Below are positions 24,498-32,988 of a stretch of DNA of 64,000 nt, piece after piece. The stretch lies in contig JAVYQP010000001.1 in NCBI GenBank assembly GCA_038731605.1, positions 124,001 through 188,000 of the forward strand. Reading direction: 5' to 3'. The notes below the pieces were generated by a model that ran no database searches, was not told the origin of the DNA, and saw only the letters and a program-made list of their open reading frames with translations. Position numbers and translations under genes: made by a program. Source of the DNA: WYZ-LMO2 sp038731605 (GTDB lineage: Archaea > Halobacteriota > Archaeoglobi > Archaeoglobales > Archaeoglobaceae). Numbering within the stretch: the first letter of the stretch is position 1; each line of letters starts with the position of its first letter.

Positions 24498-25976
24498 ATG
24501 GATTCGCTCATAAGAGCTCTCAAGCCTTATATCGAGAGAATCCCGAGCGTCGAGCGCCCAAAAGGGCACGTGCACTTCAGGCAGAAGTTCATGTGGACTT
24601 CTGCAGTCTTAATTCTTTACTTCATCCTTTGCAACGTTCCTGTCTTTGGTCTCTCGCCTGAGTCCATAGACATTTTTCAAGCCTATCGAGCTCTTTTTGC
24701 TGGCGCAAGTGGCTCGATCTTGGCTTTGGGTATAGGACCAATCGTTACCGCATCGATCATCTTGCAGTTGCTCGTGGGTGCGGGGATAATAAGGCTCGAT
24801 CTAACAAACCCCGACGATAGGGCTGCGTATCAGGAGTTCCAGCGCTTCCTCGTTTTTGTTATGATCGCACTCGAAGCCTTGCCCCAAATTGGGGCAGGTT
24901 TTTTAATGCCCGATCTGAACTTGGCAGAGAAGCTCGGAGTCTCGCCCTCGATTATATCACTTCTGATCTTTGTCCAGCTCTTCATAGGTGGTGTGCTCAT
25001 CGTTTACATGGACGAAGTTGTTTCTAAGTGGGGCATAGGAAGTGGAGTTAGCCTTTTCATCTTGGCAAGTGTTGCGCAGGCGATTCTCGTAGGTCTCTTT
25101 AACTGGGTTGTTCCGCCCAATAGTGAGCTACCAGCGGGGATAGTTCCGAGGTGGATCTACTTCGCTCAAAATTACCCAATCGAATTCCTTTTAAGCGGTA
25201 ACGGACTCGTAATGCTCTTGCTCGAAGGCGGAATTCTTGCACTCGTCACAACTGCGATAATAATTCTGCTCGTCGTATTCTTCGAAGGCACGAGGGTTGA
25301 AATCCCGATTGCGCATGCGATGGTTCGAGGTGCAAGAGGGTCTTTTCCGATAAAGCTCATCTATGCAAGCGTTCTGCCGATGATCTTCGTGAGGGCTTTG
25401 CAGGCGAACATAGTGATGATCGGGCAAATACTCTATGCGAGGGGGATAACGATATTCGGCGAATTCGTCGATGGGAAGCCAATAAGTGGGATCATGTTCT
25501 TTCTTTCACCGATAAACAGCCCCTACGACTGGGTTCCTGAGCTCGTAAGAGCACAAGGTGCTGCGTTTGCGACGATCCCAGACTGGGCTATCTACTTGCA
25601 TTTGCTGATCGACGCAATGATTCTGGTAGGGGGAGGAATAATCTTTGCAATCTTCTGGGTTCAAACAACTGGAATGGACGCCAAGACTGTAGCCTCGCAA
25701 ATCGCTCGCTCTGGAATGCAGATCCCAGGCTACAGAAAATCGCCAGTCGTGCTCGAGAAGCTCTTTGAGCGCTATATTCCGAAGGTTACGATCATCGGCG
25801 GTGCTTTGGTGGGAGTTCTAACGCTGATTTCGAACATGCTTGGAACGATTGGAAACGTCGGTGGCACTGGGCTACTGCTTGCGGTTAGCATAGCCTATCG
25901 CTTCTACCAAGACCTTGCAAGGGAGCAGATCACAGAAATGCATCCGTTGCTTCGAAGAATGCTTGGCGAAGAGTGA
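24498..25976 (+). CDS. secY: Protein translocase subunit SecY
   Basis: The channel subunit of the archaeal Sec61/SecYEG translocon, 492 residues, with ten predicted membrane helices. The first helix follows HFRQKFMWTSAVLILYFILCNVPVFG; the plug region and the cytosolic loop VEIPIAHAMVRGARGSFPIKLIYASVLPMIFVRALQAN, which docks the ribosome, are intact. Last helix region ends LLRRMLGEE. It is co-transcribed with the ribosomal genes and followed six bases later by an Oxa1/EMC3-like gene. Confidence 0.97.
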   Translation: MDSLIRALKPYIERIPSVERPKGHVHFRQKFMWTSAVLILYFILCNVPVFGLSPESIDIFQAYRALFAGASGSILALGIGPIVTASIILQLLVGAGIIRLDLTNPDDRAAYQEFQRFLVFVMIALEALPQIGAGFLMPDLNLAEKLGVSPSIISLLIFVQLFIGGVLIVYMDEVVSKWGIGSGVSLFILASVAQAILVGLFNWVVPPNSELPAGIVPRWIYFAQNYPIEFLLSGNGLVMLLLEGGILALVTTAIIILLVVFFEGTRVEIPIAHAMVRGARGSFPIKLIYASVLPMIFVRALQANIVMIGQILYARGITIFGEFVDGKPISGIMFFLSPINSPYDWVPELVRAQGAAFATIPDWAIYLHLLIDAMILVGGGIIFAIFWVQTTGMDAKTVASQIARSGMQIPGYRKSPVVLEKLFERYIPKVTIIGGALVGVLTLISNMLGTIGNVGGTGLLLAVSIAYRFYQDLAREQITEMHPLLRRMLGEE

Positions 25977-25982
25977 AGGGCT

Positions 25983-26621
25983 ATGAAGAGCTTCGTTTCA
26001 AAGGTTGCAATGGTCTTTGGGTTCATGCTTCTTTTTGGCATCATTCTCAGCTACGAGTTTCGTATCGCGTTAGCTTTGCTTCTCGAGACAATTTTCTCTC
26101 CACTTGTTTCTCTGAGATTCCATCTGCTCGTGTTGGTAATGGCAATTCTAACTGCTTTTTGCTCAAACCTCATCCAGAAGTATGCAATCGACCATGAAAG
26201 GATGAAAGAGCTCCAGAAGAAGGTCTCGGAGTATCAGAAGGAATACATCGAGGCGGTGAAGCAGAAAAATCAGTTTAAGTTGAAGCAGTTAGAGCAGAAG
26301 AAGGAAGAGATGAGGTTGATGCAGAGCGAGCTCATGAGCATGCAGTTCAAGCCGATGTCCTACACGTTCATCGTCACAATCCCGATCTGGGCTTGGTTGT
26401 GGGAAAGAGCTTACCTGAGCTACAGAAACGTGGAGTTTGGCGAAGAGATTCTCGAGGGTTTCCACATAAACAACGATCTCTTCCAAGTAACTTCGCCATT
26501 TTTGGGAACGATTCATGTGAACGATTTCGTCGCCTTCTTCCCCTGGTGGCTTCTCTGGTATCTGCTCTGCTCTGTAGTCTTCGGGCAGATATTTAAGAAG
26601 GCGATGAAGGTGGGAGTTTGA
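25983..26621 (+). CDS. DUF106 membrane insertase-like protein (Oxa1/EMC3/Get1 superfamily)
   Basis: A 212-residue archaeal relative of YidC/Oxa1, EMC3 and Get1. There are three to four hydrophobic segments (about 8-28, 38-58, 130-146 and 180-200) and a charged coiled-coil hairpin at about 70-115 rich in Lys, Gln and Glu (KVSEYQKEYIEAVKQKNQF), which is the family hallmark and may contact the ribosome. It lies between secY and cmk, as in many euryarchaea; adk, often found between them, is missing here. Probable role: co-translational membrane protein insertion. Confidence 0.85.
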   Translation: MKSFVSKVAMVFGFMLLFGIILSYEFRIALALLLETIFSPLVSLRFHLLVLVMAILTAFCSNLIQKYAIDHERMKELQKKVSEYQKEYIEAVKQKNQFKLKQLEQKKEEMRLMQSELMSMQFKPMSYTFIVTIPIWAWLWERAYLSYRNVEFGEEILEGFHINNDLFQVTSPFLGTIHVNDFVAFFPWWLLWYLLCSVVFGQIFKKAMKVGV

Positions 26622-27133
26622 AGATCACAATCTCAGGTCCACCGGGGAGCGGGAAGACAACGGTTGCGAGAATTTTAGCTGAAAAGCTTGGAATCAAAGT
26701 CATATCTGCTGGTAGTGTTTTCAGGCAACTTGCAATGGAAAAAAAGATGAGCTTGGAGGAGTTCAGCAAGTTCGCAGAGGGGAATCCGGAGATCGACATC
26801 ATGATAGACAAGATGCAAAAGGAGATGGCTGAAAAGGAAAGGGATGCGATAATCGAAGGAAGGCTTTCGGGATGGATGGTAAAGAATGCGGATCTCCGAG
26901 TCTACATATTCGCGGAGGCGGAAGTTAGATACAGCAGGATTGCGAAGAGGGAGGGAAAGGATATAAACGAGGTTCGCCGGGAAACGAAGCTCAGAGAAGA
27001 GATCGAAAAAAGAAGATATCAGAAGTTTTACGGAATCAACGTCGACGACTGGAGCATCTACGACCTAATCGTGAACTCGACTCGAATCCCGGCGGAGAAA
27101 ATTGCGGAGATCATAGCAAAAGCGGTAGAATGA
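26618..27133 (+). CDS. cmk: Cytidylate kinase (archaeal short type)
   Basis: A 171-residue P-loop kinase phosphorylating CMP/dCMP. Walker A GPPGSGKT is at 7-14; AGSVFRQLAMEKKMSLEEF, the lid-type LREEIEKRRYQKFYGIN and DLIVNST are family motifs. The start is a TTG at 26618 overlapping the DUF106 stop by 4 bp, with AAGGTGGGAG just before it. It overlaps the ABC permease by 4 bp. Confidence 0.92.
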   Translation: MKITISGPPGSGKTTVARILAEKLGIKVISAGSVFRQLAMEKKMSLEEFSKFAEGNPEIDIMIDKMQKEMAEKERDAIIEGRLSGWMVKNADLRVYIFAEAEVRYSRIAKREGKDINEVRRETKLREEIEKRRYQKFYGINVDDWSIYDLIVNSTRIPAEKIAEIIAKAVE

Positions 27134-27876
27134 ACAGCGTTCTCGTCCTCTGGCTGAGGGATTTGAAGAGATACACGAGGGCGAGGAGCAGATTTTTTGG
27201 CTCAATTGCAATGCCATTCTTTTTCTTAGCCTTCTTTAGCCTGGGGTTTCGAAGGGCAAGCTTCCCGTCGCTCGAAATCGAGTATCTGGACTTTTTGACT
27301 CCGGGAATAGTTTCGATGGTTCTGATATTCTCCGGCACACTTTCGGGTGTGTCGATTGTTTGGGATCGGCAGTTTGGGTTCCTAAGGGAGATAATGGTCG
27401 CACCTGTTAGCAGAACCGCAATAGTTCTCGGGAGAACGCTCGGCGGGGCGACGATAGCGACGCTTCAGGCTCTAATCCTTTTGGCTTTGTCGCACTTCTT
27501 TGGTTTCAGGATAAGCCCGGATTCGTTTCTAATCGCACTTCTCGCAATCTTCCTTCTCTCGCTCATTTGCACGGTCACGGGGATTGCGATCTCATCGGTC
27601 ATCGGCGACATCCACGGATTTCAGCTTGTGGTAAACTTCTTTGTATTCCCAATCTTCCTCCTCTCGGGGGCGATTTTTCCAATCTCAGAATTGCCGGAAA
27701 TCGTTGCAACGCTTGCAAAGCTCAGCCCCTTCACCTATGGTGTTGACGCAGTTAGATGGGCGATGACGAGTTTCGCAATCTTCGATCCAACTCTCGACTT
27801 CGCAATCGTTTTGGGCTATTTCATCGCAGTGCTATTCTTATCCGCTTTCCTCTTCTCGAGAACCGAGGTTAGATAG
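27130..27876 (+). CDS. ABC-2 type transporter permease, ATPase partner not adjacent
   Basis: A 248-residue ABC-2 membrane subunit with six hydrophobic segments. The phrase VWDRQFGFLREIMVAPVSRTAIVLGRTLGG is the cytoplasmic coupling region typical of DrrB/NodJ-like permeases, and LSPFTYGVDAVRWAM is the conserved pre-helix-6 motif. These exporters need a separate ATP-binding protein, but none is next to it; upstream is cmk (4-bp overlap), downstream a convergent pyrC (39-bp overlap). It probably pairs with an ATPase encoded elsewhere. Substrate unknown (drug, lipid or polysaccharide are typical). Confidence 0.87.
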   Translation: MNSVLVLWLRDLKRYTRARSRFFGSIAMPFFFLAFFSLGFRRASFPSLEIEYLDFLTPGIVSMVLIFSGTLSGVSIVWDRQFGFLREIMVAPVSRTAIVLGRTLGGATIATLQALILLALSHFFGFRISPDSFLIALLAIFLLSLICTVTGIAISSVIGDIHGFQLVVNFFVFPIFLLSGAIFPISELPEIVATLAKLSPFTYGVDAVRWAMTSFAIFDPTLDFAIVLGYFIAVLFLSAFLFSRTEVR

Positions 27877-29061
27877 GGTTTTACCCAATCTAAGCTGACT
27901 TTCAAGCACTTCCTCGCCACGGATGTATACTTGCTTTGGAAATATTGCCTCAAACCCCTCGTATGGAGTCCAACCGCACTTCGAGTGCAAGTCTTTGGCT
28001 CTTATCCTCCTAACTTCGCTTAGATCAAAAACTGCGAAGTTTGCAAAATTCCCGACTTCGATTTCTCCGTAGCCTTTGAAACCAAAGATCTTCGCCGGGT
28101 TTGTTGCGATCTTTTCGATGAGATCCTTGAAATCTATTATCCCAAGCTTTGCAAGTCTCACGAAGATCGGATACATCGTCTCAACTCCCGGAAATCCTGG
28201 GTTTCCCATTCTTTTCTCCTCTTCGCTGTGCGGTGCGTGGTCTGACGCTAAGACCTTAACTCTGTGGAAATTCTTCAGAAGCCATTCCGCTTCGCTTTTC
28301 TCACGAAGAGGTGGGTTCACGTTCACGAAATCCCTTAGTCTTTCGTAGTCTTCAACGCTCAGAAGCAAGTGATGAGGTGTGACTTCAAAGCTCGAATCGC
28401 TCTTTTCAACGAGCTCTACCGCTTCTCTCGTAGACAGGTGGCAAAAATGGAAACTCGAGATCTCAAGGCAACGCTTCACTGCGACGATTTCAGCTTCTTT
28501 TGGACGATAGAGAAAATTCGGGCACCCTTTTCTCACTAAGCTCGCATCTTCTGCGTGAACGCAGATCTTCCAAGTTTTAGCGACTTTCGAAAGCGTCTCG
28601 TAGCTTATCCTGAGCTCATCGCTCTCGTGCTCTAAGAAGACCTCGCCTATGCCCGGCAGAAGGTATTTCTCGGCGATCTTCTCAACTATCTCCCTTATTC
28701 TCTCTGCGTTCTTGTTGGTCAGCGCAACGTTGAGGGAGTAGTCCACATAGCTGTTTTTTTCCGCAATCTCCATTCTGCGGAAGTAAATCTCTTCGCAGTC
28801 GACTCTTGGCTTCGTATTCGGCTGATCCACCACAAGGCAAATCCCTCCGTGGAGCGCTGAAAGAGAGCCTGTTGCGATCGTCTCCTTGTGCTTCTCATCG
28901 AAATCTCGGAAGTGAACGTGAACGTCGATGCCTGCGGGAAGAATTACGCCTTGGACTTTTTTTCCCTTTACAAGCTTTCCGATTCTCTTGATCCTCCCGT
29001 TTTCAACCTCTATTCCAGCGTCGATGAATTCCCCACGGTAGAATACTTTACCTTCGAGCAT
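27838..29061 (-). CDS. pyrC: Dihydroorotase
   Basis: A 407-residue class I dihydroorotase of pyrimidine synthesis (carbamoyl-aspartate to dihydroorotate). Zinc ligands H48 and H50 in DVHVHFRDF, later CVHAEDAS, FCHLSTREA and the catalytic ASDHAPHSEEEK are clear. The carboxylated Lys expected near GIGEVFLEHES is not evident; a Glu stands close to that place. It is the last gene of an argG operon and overlaps the preceding gene by 14 bp. Allantoinase or hydantoinase are less likely given SDHAPH and pathway context. Confidence 0.9.
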   Translation of the reverse strand: MLEGKVFYRGEFIDAGIEVENGRIKRIGKLVKGKKVQGVILPAGIDVHVHFRDFDEKHKETIATGSLSALHGGICLVVDQPNTKPRVDCEEIYFRRMEIAEKNSYVDYSLNVALTNKNAERIREIVEKIAEKYLLPGIGEVFLEHESDELRISYETLSKVAKTWKICVHAEDASLVRKGCPNFLYRPKEAEIVAVKRCLEISSFHFCHLSTREAVELVEKSDSSFEVTPHHLLLSVEDYERLRDFVNVNPPLREKSEAEWLLKNFHRVKVLASDHAPHSEEEKRMGNPGFPGVETMYPIFVRLAKLGIIDFKDLIEKIATNPAKIFGFKGYGEIEVGNFANFAVFDLSEVRRIRAKDLHSKCGWTPYEGFEAIFPKQVYIRGEEVLESQLRLGKTLSNLGSREEESG

Positions 29062-29740
29062 TTTTCAACAGTTCCCTGAACCTTTCAACCGCCTTCTTCA
29101 CCCTCTCCTTGTCTTTCCCCGAGAACTTCACGATCACGTAGCCAATTTTTGGATAGGAGCCAATCTGGACATCCTGGAATTCAGAAACCACAACATTTAG
29201 CTCGTTCAGTATCGCAACTTCGTATCCGTCGATTCTAACTTGCTCCTCGAAGTAGCTGAGCTTTTCGAATTTCGCCAATATCTTTGCGAACGTGTTCTCC
29301 ATCTCTGCTGGAACTCCAGGCATGACTGCGACGTTCTCGACAATGTAGGCAGGAGCTGCGCCAACGTCGTTCCAAATGAGCTCGCTACCCTCTGGAATCG
29401 ACGCAATCTTTTTTATTGCGAATTCGTTGTCGCTGAACTTCCTTAGATACTCGTAGACTTTCTCGTTCACAACGAGTTTCCTCTTCAAAGCCCTCGCAAT
29501 GGCTTCGTTTGTAACGTCGTCGTGCGTCGCACCAAGGCCACCGGTGACAAGAACAAAGTCGTAAAGCCTTGAAGCCCTCTCGACTTCTTCCGCAATTTCT
29601 GAAACCACGTCTGGGACGACGATTATCCTCTTAACCTCATGCCCTTTTTCCACGAGCTTTTTTGCCATGTATGTTGCGTTTGTGTTAACGGTGTCGCCGT
29701 TCAGTAGCTCGTTCCCAACGCTTATTATCACGAACTTCAT
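29048..29740 (-). CDS. CinA/MoaB-like molybdopterin-binding domain protein
   Basis: A 230-residue protein with the MoCF (MoaB/Mog/CinA N-terminal) fold: SVGNELLNGDTVNTNATYMAKKL and TGGLGATHDDVTNEAIA are the binding motifs. The C-terminal 60 residues form a small extra domain seen in archaeal CinA-like proteins; the bacterial NMN-amidase domain is absent. It may hydrolyse a nucleotide pyrophosphate (ADP-ribose type) or bind a cofactor. Overlaps argG by 4 bp and pyrC by 14 bp. Confidence 0.85.
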   Translation of the reverse strand: MKFVIISVGNELLNGDTVNTNATYMAKKLVEKGHEVKRIIVVPDVVSEIAEEVERASRLYDFVLVTGGLGATHDDVTNEAIARALKRKLVVNEKVYEYLRKFSDNEFAIKKIASIPEGSELIWNDVGAAPAYIVENVAVMPGVPAEMENTFAKILAKFEKLSYFEEQVRIDGYEVAILNELNVVVSEFQDVQIGSYPKIGYVIVKFSGKDKERVKKAVERFRELLKNARR

Positions 29741-30915
29741 AGCCTTCTCTTCAACTGCTGGTAAATCCTTCCCTGGAGCCCGTGGAAAGTAGAGAATCCC
29801 TCTGCAAGCCTTTGATCGAGAGCTTTTGTGTCGAAGGAAACGAGCTCTTCGGAGTAAAGCGCAAATTCTGAATGCCTTGCGATTGGTGTTGCAAGACCTT
29901 TGTATAACTTGAGCTTAACCCACCCCGTAACCCTTTCCTGGGTTTTGTCTATGAAGGCGTTTAGGGCTTCGAACAGAGGCTCGTTCGTCAGCCCATAGTA
30001 AACGAGTTCAGACCACTCCTCCTCGACGATCTTCTTGAACTTCAGCTCCCTTCTGCTCAAAACCAATCTTTCCAGATCTCTGTGTGCTGTTATCAAAATC
30101 GTCGCAGCTGGATGCTCGTAGTTTTCCCTCGCTTTCAGTCCAAGGACACGGTCTTCGATCATGTCAGTCCTTCCTATGCCGTGTTTCCCGCCGATTTCGT
30201 TGAGCTTTGAAATCAGTTCAAAACCATCGAGCCTTTCATCGTTCAACGCTACTGGCACTCCTTTCTCGAAGTCTATCTTGATTATCTCTGGCTCATCTGG
30301 CGAAAACTTCGGATCTCTCGTCCACTCGTAGATCTCTTCAGGCGGAACAAAGCTCGGATCCTCGAGTTTTCCACCTTCAACGCTTCTGCTCCAAAGATTT
30401 TCGTCAACGCTAAACGGCTTTTCCTTCGTTGCTGGCACCTCAATTCCGTGTTGTCTCGCATACTCTATCTCCCACTCCCTTGTGAGGTTCAGTTCTCTAA
30501 TGGGGGCGATTACCTTGAAGCCATATTGTCTAAAGATGTTCTCAAATCTCAGCTGATCGTTTCCCTTTCCCGTGCACCCATGTGCAATCGCATCCGCCTT
30601 TTCTTTCTTTGCGATCTCTGCGACTTTTTCGGCGATAATAGGTCTTGCCATCGCTGTGCCAAGGACGTAGCCCTCGTAATCTGCGTTCGCTTTTATTAAC
30701 CTGAAAATCGCCTCAACAAACTCTTTCCTTGCGGGGATTGTGTAGTGCTTGTTTGCGTATTTCTTTCCCCTTTCCTCAGCTCTTTTCAGCTCTTTTTCTG
30801 GCAAACCTATGTCCACAGTCGCTGTGATGACTTCGTCGAACCCATACTTCTCTCTGAGGAGGAAAATGCACACCGTTGTGTCGAGTCCGCCAGAGTAGGC
30901 TAAGACCGCTTTCAT
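29737..30915 (-). CDS. argG: Argininosuccinate synthase
   Basis: A 392-residue ATP-dependent ligase joining citrulline and aspartate. The PP-loop AYSGGLDTTVC (residues 6-16), HGCTGKGNDQLRFE, SRSVEGGKLEDP and MIEDRVLGLKARE motifs are all present. ATG 30915 gives the standard N-terminus MKAVLAYSGG and has TATA (GAATTTTATAC) 26 bp upstream; a longer open frame reaching 31020 is spurious. First gene of a three-gene operon with the CinA-like gene and pyrC. Confidence 0.97.
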   Translation of the reverse strand: MKAVLAYSGGLDTTVCIFLLREKYGFDEVITATVDIGLPEKELKRAEERGKKYANKHYTIPARKEFVEAIFRLIKANADYEGYVLGTAMARPIIAEKVAEIAKKEKADAIAHGCTGKGNDQLRFENIFRQYGFKVIAPIRELNLTREWEIEYARQHGIEVPATKEKPFSVDENLWSRSVEGGKLEDPSFVPPEEIYEWTRDPKFSPDEPEIIKIDFEKGVPVALNDERLDGFELISKLNEIGGKHGIGRTDMIEDRVLGLKARENYEHPAATILITAHRDLERLVLSRRELKFKKIVEEEWSELVYYGLTNEPLFEALNAFIDKTQERVTGWVKLKLYKGLATPIARHSEFALYSEELVSFDTKALDQRLAEGFSTFHGLQGRIYQQLKRRL

Positions 30916-30935
30916 GCAAGAGCTTTGGTTCTCGG

Positions 30936-30967
30936 GTATAAAATTCTTGGTGGAAAAACTTATTAAC
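30936..30967. promoter_or_regulatory. divergent TATA boxes of argG (minus) and tatA (plus)
   Basis: GTATAAAATTC at 30936-30946 is centred 26 bp from the argG start at 30915; CTTATTAAC at 30959-30967 is centred 25 bp before the tatA ATG at 30988. Both transcripts should be leaderless. Confidence 0.55.
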
Positions 30968-30987
30968 CTCTTTACGAAATTGCGACA

Positions 30988-31311
30988 ATGGAAGTTGCGA
31001 GGATGTTCATAGGGACGCAAGAGCTTATCTGGATCGCACTGATCGTTCTAATTCTCTTTGGAGCGAGCAAGATACCTGAAGTTGCGAGGAGTCTTGGGAG
31101 GAGCGTTGCTGAGTTCAAAAAAGCTCAGAGAGAAGCGGAGCTTGAATTGAAGGAACTTGAAAAGGATTTGAAGGCTTCGAAGGAAGAAAAGAGGGCTAAG
31201 CTTGAGAAAATCGCAAGAGATCTCGGGATAAATCCCGAGGGTAAGAGCGACGAAGAACTTCTCGAAGAGATCAACAAGGCACTGCCGAAGGTTGAGAAAG
31301 CTAAGCCTTGA
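30988..31311 (+). CDS. tatA: Sec-independent (twin-arginine) translocase protein TatA
   Basis: A 107-residue TatA/TatB-type protein. One membrane helix at about 11-27 (LIWIALIVLILFGASKIP) is followed by the amphipathic helix EVARSLGRSVAEFKKAQREA and a long charged coiled coil. It forms the pore for export of folded proteins. tatC is not adjacent. The C-terminus is longer and more charged than in many TatA proteins. Leaderless from ATG 30988. Confidence 0.9.
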   Translation: MEVARMFIGTQELIWIALIVLILFGASKIPEVARSLGRSVAEFKKAQREAELELKELEKDLKASKEEKRAKLEKIARDLGINPEGKSDEELLEEINKALPKVEKAKP

Positions 31312-31313
31312 CT

Positions 31314-32543
31314 ATGAATCTCCGCACTGCGATCGAGCAGATAAAACCTGAGATCATCGACAGCGACGTGAAGCATTACGAAGTCGTGGATTTTTTGAAG
31401 AGTAGAAACCTCCTCAACAAGCCCGTCGTTTTTAGAGTTGAAGGAAAAAGAGTTGCGACGAACTTCTTGAGCTCAAGAGAGGCGCTTGCGAAATTCTTAG
31501 GCATAGATGCAAAAAAAGTGGCGATCGAGCTTGCGAACAGGTTCGAGGAGAAGGAGAAGATCGAGATAAAGGATTTTGAGGAGCTTGGACTTAGGAAGTT
31601 GCCACTGAACCTCTACGATCTGCCGATAATAAAGTATTTCCCCCGGGACACCGCAAGATACGTAACCGCTGGCATTGTTGTTGCGAGAAGAAGGCATTAC
31701 AACGCAAGCTTCCATCGGATGATGCTCTTGGACGATCACAGATTTGCGGTTCGCCTCGTTCCACCGAGGCACACTTTTCTGATGTGGAGGGAAGCGGTTG
31801 AGGCGAACGAAGATTTACAGGTTGCGGTGTGCATTGGAGTCCATCCGCTGTTCATGCTCGCATCCGCCACAAGGGTTCCGTGGGGCGAGGAGTTCAGCTA
31901 CGCTTCTAAGCTGATGAGGGGGCTTGTGCTGTATAAAAAAGGGGATCTACTGATCCCAGATTCGGAGATCGTTCTCTTTGGGAGGATAACAGCCGAAACG
32001 ACTGCTGAGGGACCATTCGTAGACCTTACAGGGACCTACGACGACGTAAGGAACGAGCCAATTCTTGAAGTCGACGAGATCTATGCGAAGGAGGATTACA
32101 TTTATTACTCCATAACTCCCGGAGCCTACGAGCATCGGGTTCTTATGGGAATTCCGTATGAGCCAGTCATTTACAGGTTTGTTTCGAACGTCTGCAAAGT
32201 CAAGAACGTCGCCACGACAGTGGGGAGCAGGAATTACTTCCATGCGATCGTTCAGATCGAGAAAAAGACTGAAGGAGATGCGAAGAACGCAATAATTGCA
32301 GCTTTAGCTGCGAATCCAAGCCTCAAAGGCGTAATAGTTGTGGACGAGGACATAGACATATTCAGCTACGAGGACATCGATTATGCGATCGCTACACGAT
32401 TTCAAGCAGACAAAGACTTTGTTGTAATCCCGGGAGCAAGGGGGAGCAGTCTCGACCCTTCTGCGGATGAAACTACTGCGAAATGGGGCATCGATGCGAC
32501 GAAGCCATTGAAAAACGCGGAAGACTTTGAAAGAGTGATATGA
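31314..32543 (+). CDS. UbiD-family decarboxylase (possible anhydromevalonate phosphate decarboxylase)
   Basis: A 409-residue member of the prenylated-FMN-dependent UbiD family. Motifs include VVARRRHYNASFHRMMLLDDHRFAVRL, GRITAETTAEGPFVDLTGTYD, TVGSRNYFHAIVQI and VVDEDIDIFSYEDIDYAIATRFQADKD with the conserved acidic residues. In archaea with the modified mevalonate pathway a UbiD homologue decarboxylates trans-anhydromevalonate 5-phosphate, and a short single-copy UbiD such as this is a good candidate; an aromatic-acid decarboxylase is the alternative. ATG 31314 is preferred over the overlapping TTG 31308. Follows tatA by two bases. Confidence 0.85.
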   Translation: MNLRTAIEQIKPEIIDSDVKHYEVVDFLKSRNLLNKPVVFRVEGKRVATNFLSSREALAKFLGIDAKKVAIELANRFEEKEKIEIKDFEELGLRKLPLNLYDLPIIKYFPRDTARYVTAGIVVARRRHYNASFHRMMLLDDHRFAVRLVPPRHTFLMWREAVEANEDLQVAVCIGVHPLFMLASATRVPWGEEFSYASKLMRGLVLYKKGDLLIPDSEIVLFGRITAETTAEGPFVDLTGTYDDVRNEPILEVDEIYAKEDYIYYSITPGAYEHRVLMGIPYEPVIYRFVSNVCKVKNVATTVGSRNYFHAIVQIEKKTEGDAKNAIIAALAANPSLKGVIVVDEDIDIFSYEDIDYAIATRFQADKDFVVIPGARGSSLDPSADETTAKWGIDATKPLKNAEDFERVI

Positions 32544-32944
32544 TCGTTCTAAGCATTGTCGGCAGTTCTGGGAGCGGGAAGACGACGCTCATAGAAAAAC
32601 TCGTGCCCGAGCTTGCGAAAATGGGCTACAGAGTTGCAGTCGTGAAGCATGCACACAAGGGCTTCGAAGTGGATGTGAAGGGAAAGGATTCGCAGAGGAT
32701 TTTTGACGCAGGTGCAGACGTTGCGGTCGTAAGCGAGGAGAAAGTTGCAATTTTCCGCAGGATCTCTCTTCAGGACGTTCTTGAACTCTTTCAGGATTAC
32801 GATATCGTTCTGCTCGAGGGTTTTTCGAAATTGCACTTCCCTAAAATCGCCCTCGACAACAGGGAATACGAGAACGTCGTCTTCAGATACAATGGGAACT
32901 TTGAAGAGGTTCTCTCGTTCATAGCCTCTCTCCTTAAAAAGTAG
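32540..32944 (+). CDS. mobB: Molybdopterin-guanine dinucleotide biosynthesis protein MobB
   Basis: A 134-residue GTP-binding accessory protein for conversion of molybdopterin to its guanine dinucleotide. Walker A GSSGSGKTTL at 8-17, VVKHAHKGFEVDVKGKDSQRIFDAGAD and the DIVLLEGFSK motif are typical. Overlaps the UbiD gene by 4 bp. Length is short but complete. Confidence 0.93.
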   Translation: MIVLSIVGSSGSGKTTLIEKLVPELAKMGYRVAVVKHAHKGFEVDVKGKDSQRIFDAGADVAVVSEEKVAIFRRISLQDVLELFQDYDIVLLEGFSKLHFPKIALDNREYENVVFRYNGNFEEVLSFIASLLKK

Positions 32945-32955
32945 CGGTGGGAAAA

Positions 32956-32964
32956 ACTTAATTA
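32956..32964 (+). promoter_or_regulatory. TATA-like box of AMA ATPase gene
   Basis: ACTTAATTA is centred 29 bp before ATG 32989, giving a leaderless or nearly leaderless message independent of the mobB operon. Confidence 0.45.
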
Positions 32965-32988
32965 GTTCTTGCGTGAGACACAGATTAA

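Noticed and set aside
30916..31020. N-terminal extension of ArgG to a start upstream at 31020
   Set aside because: It would cover the divergent tatA promoter and start; MKAVLAYSGG at 30915 is the canonical start with TATA 26 bp upstream.
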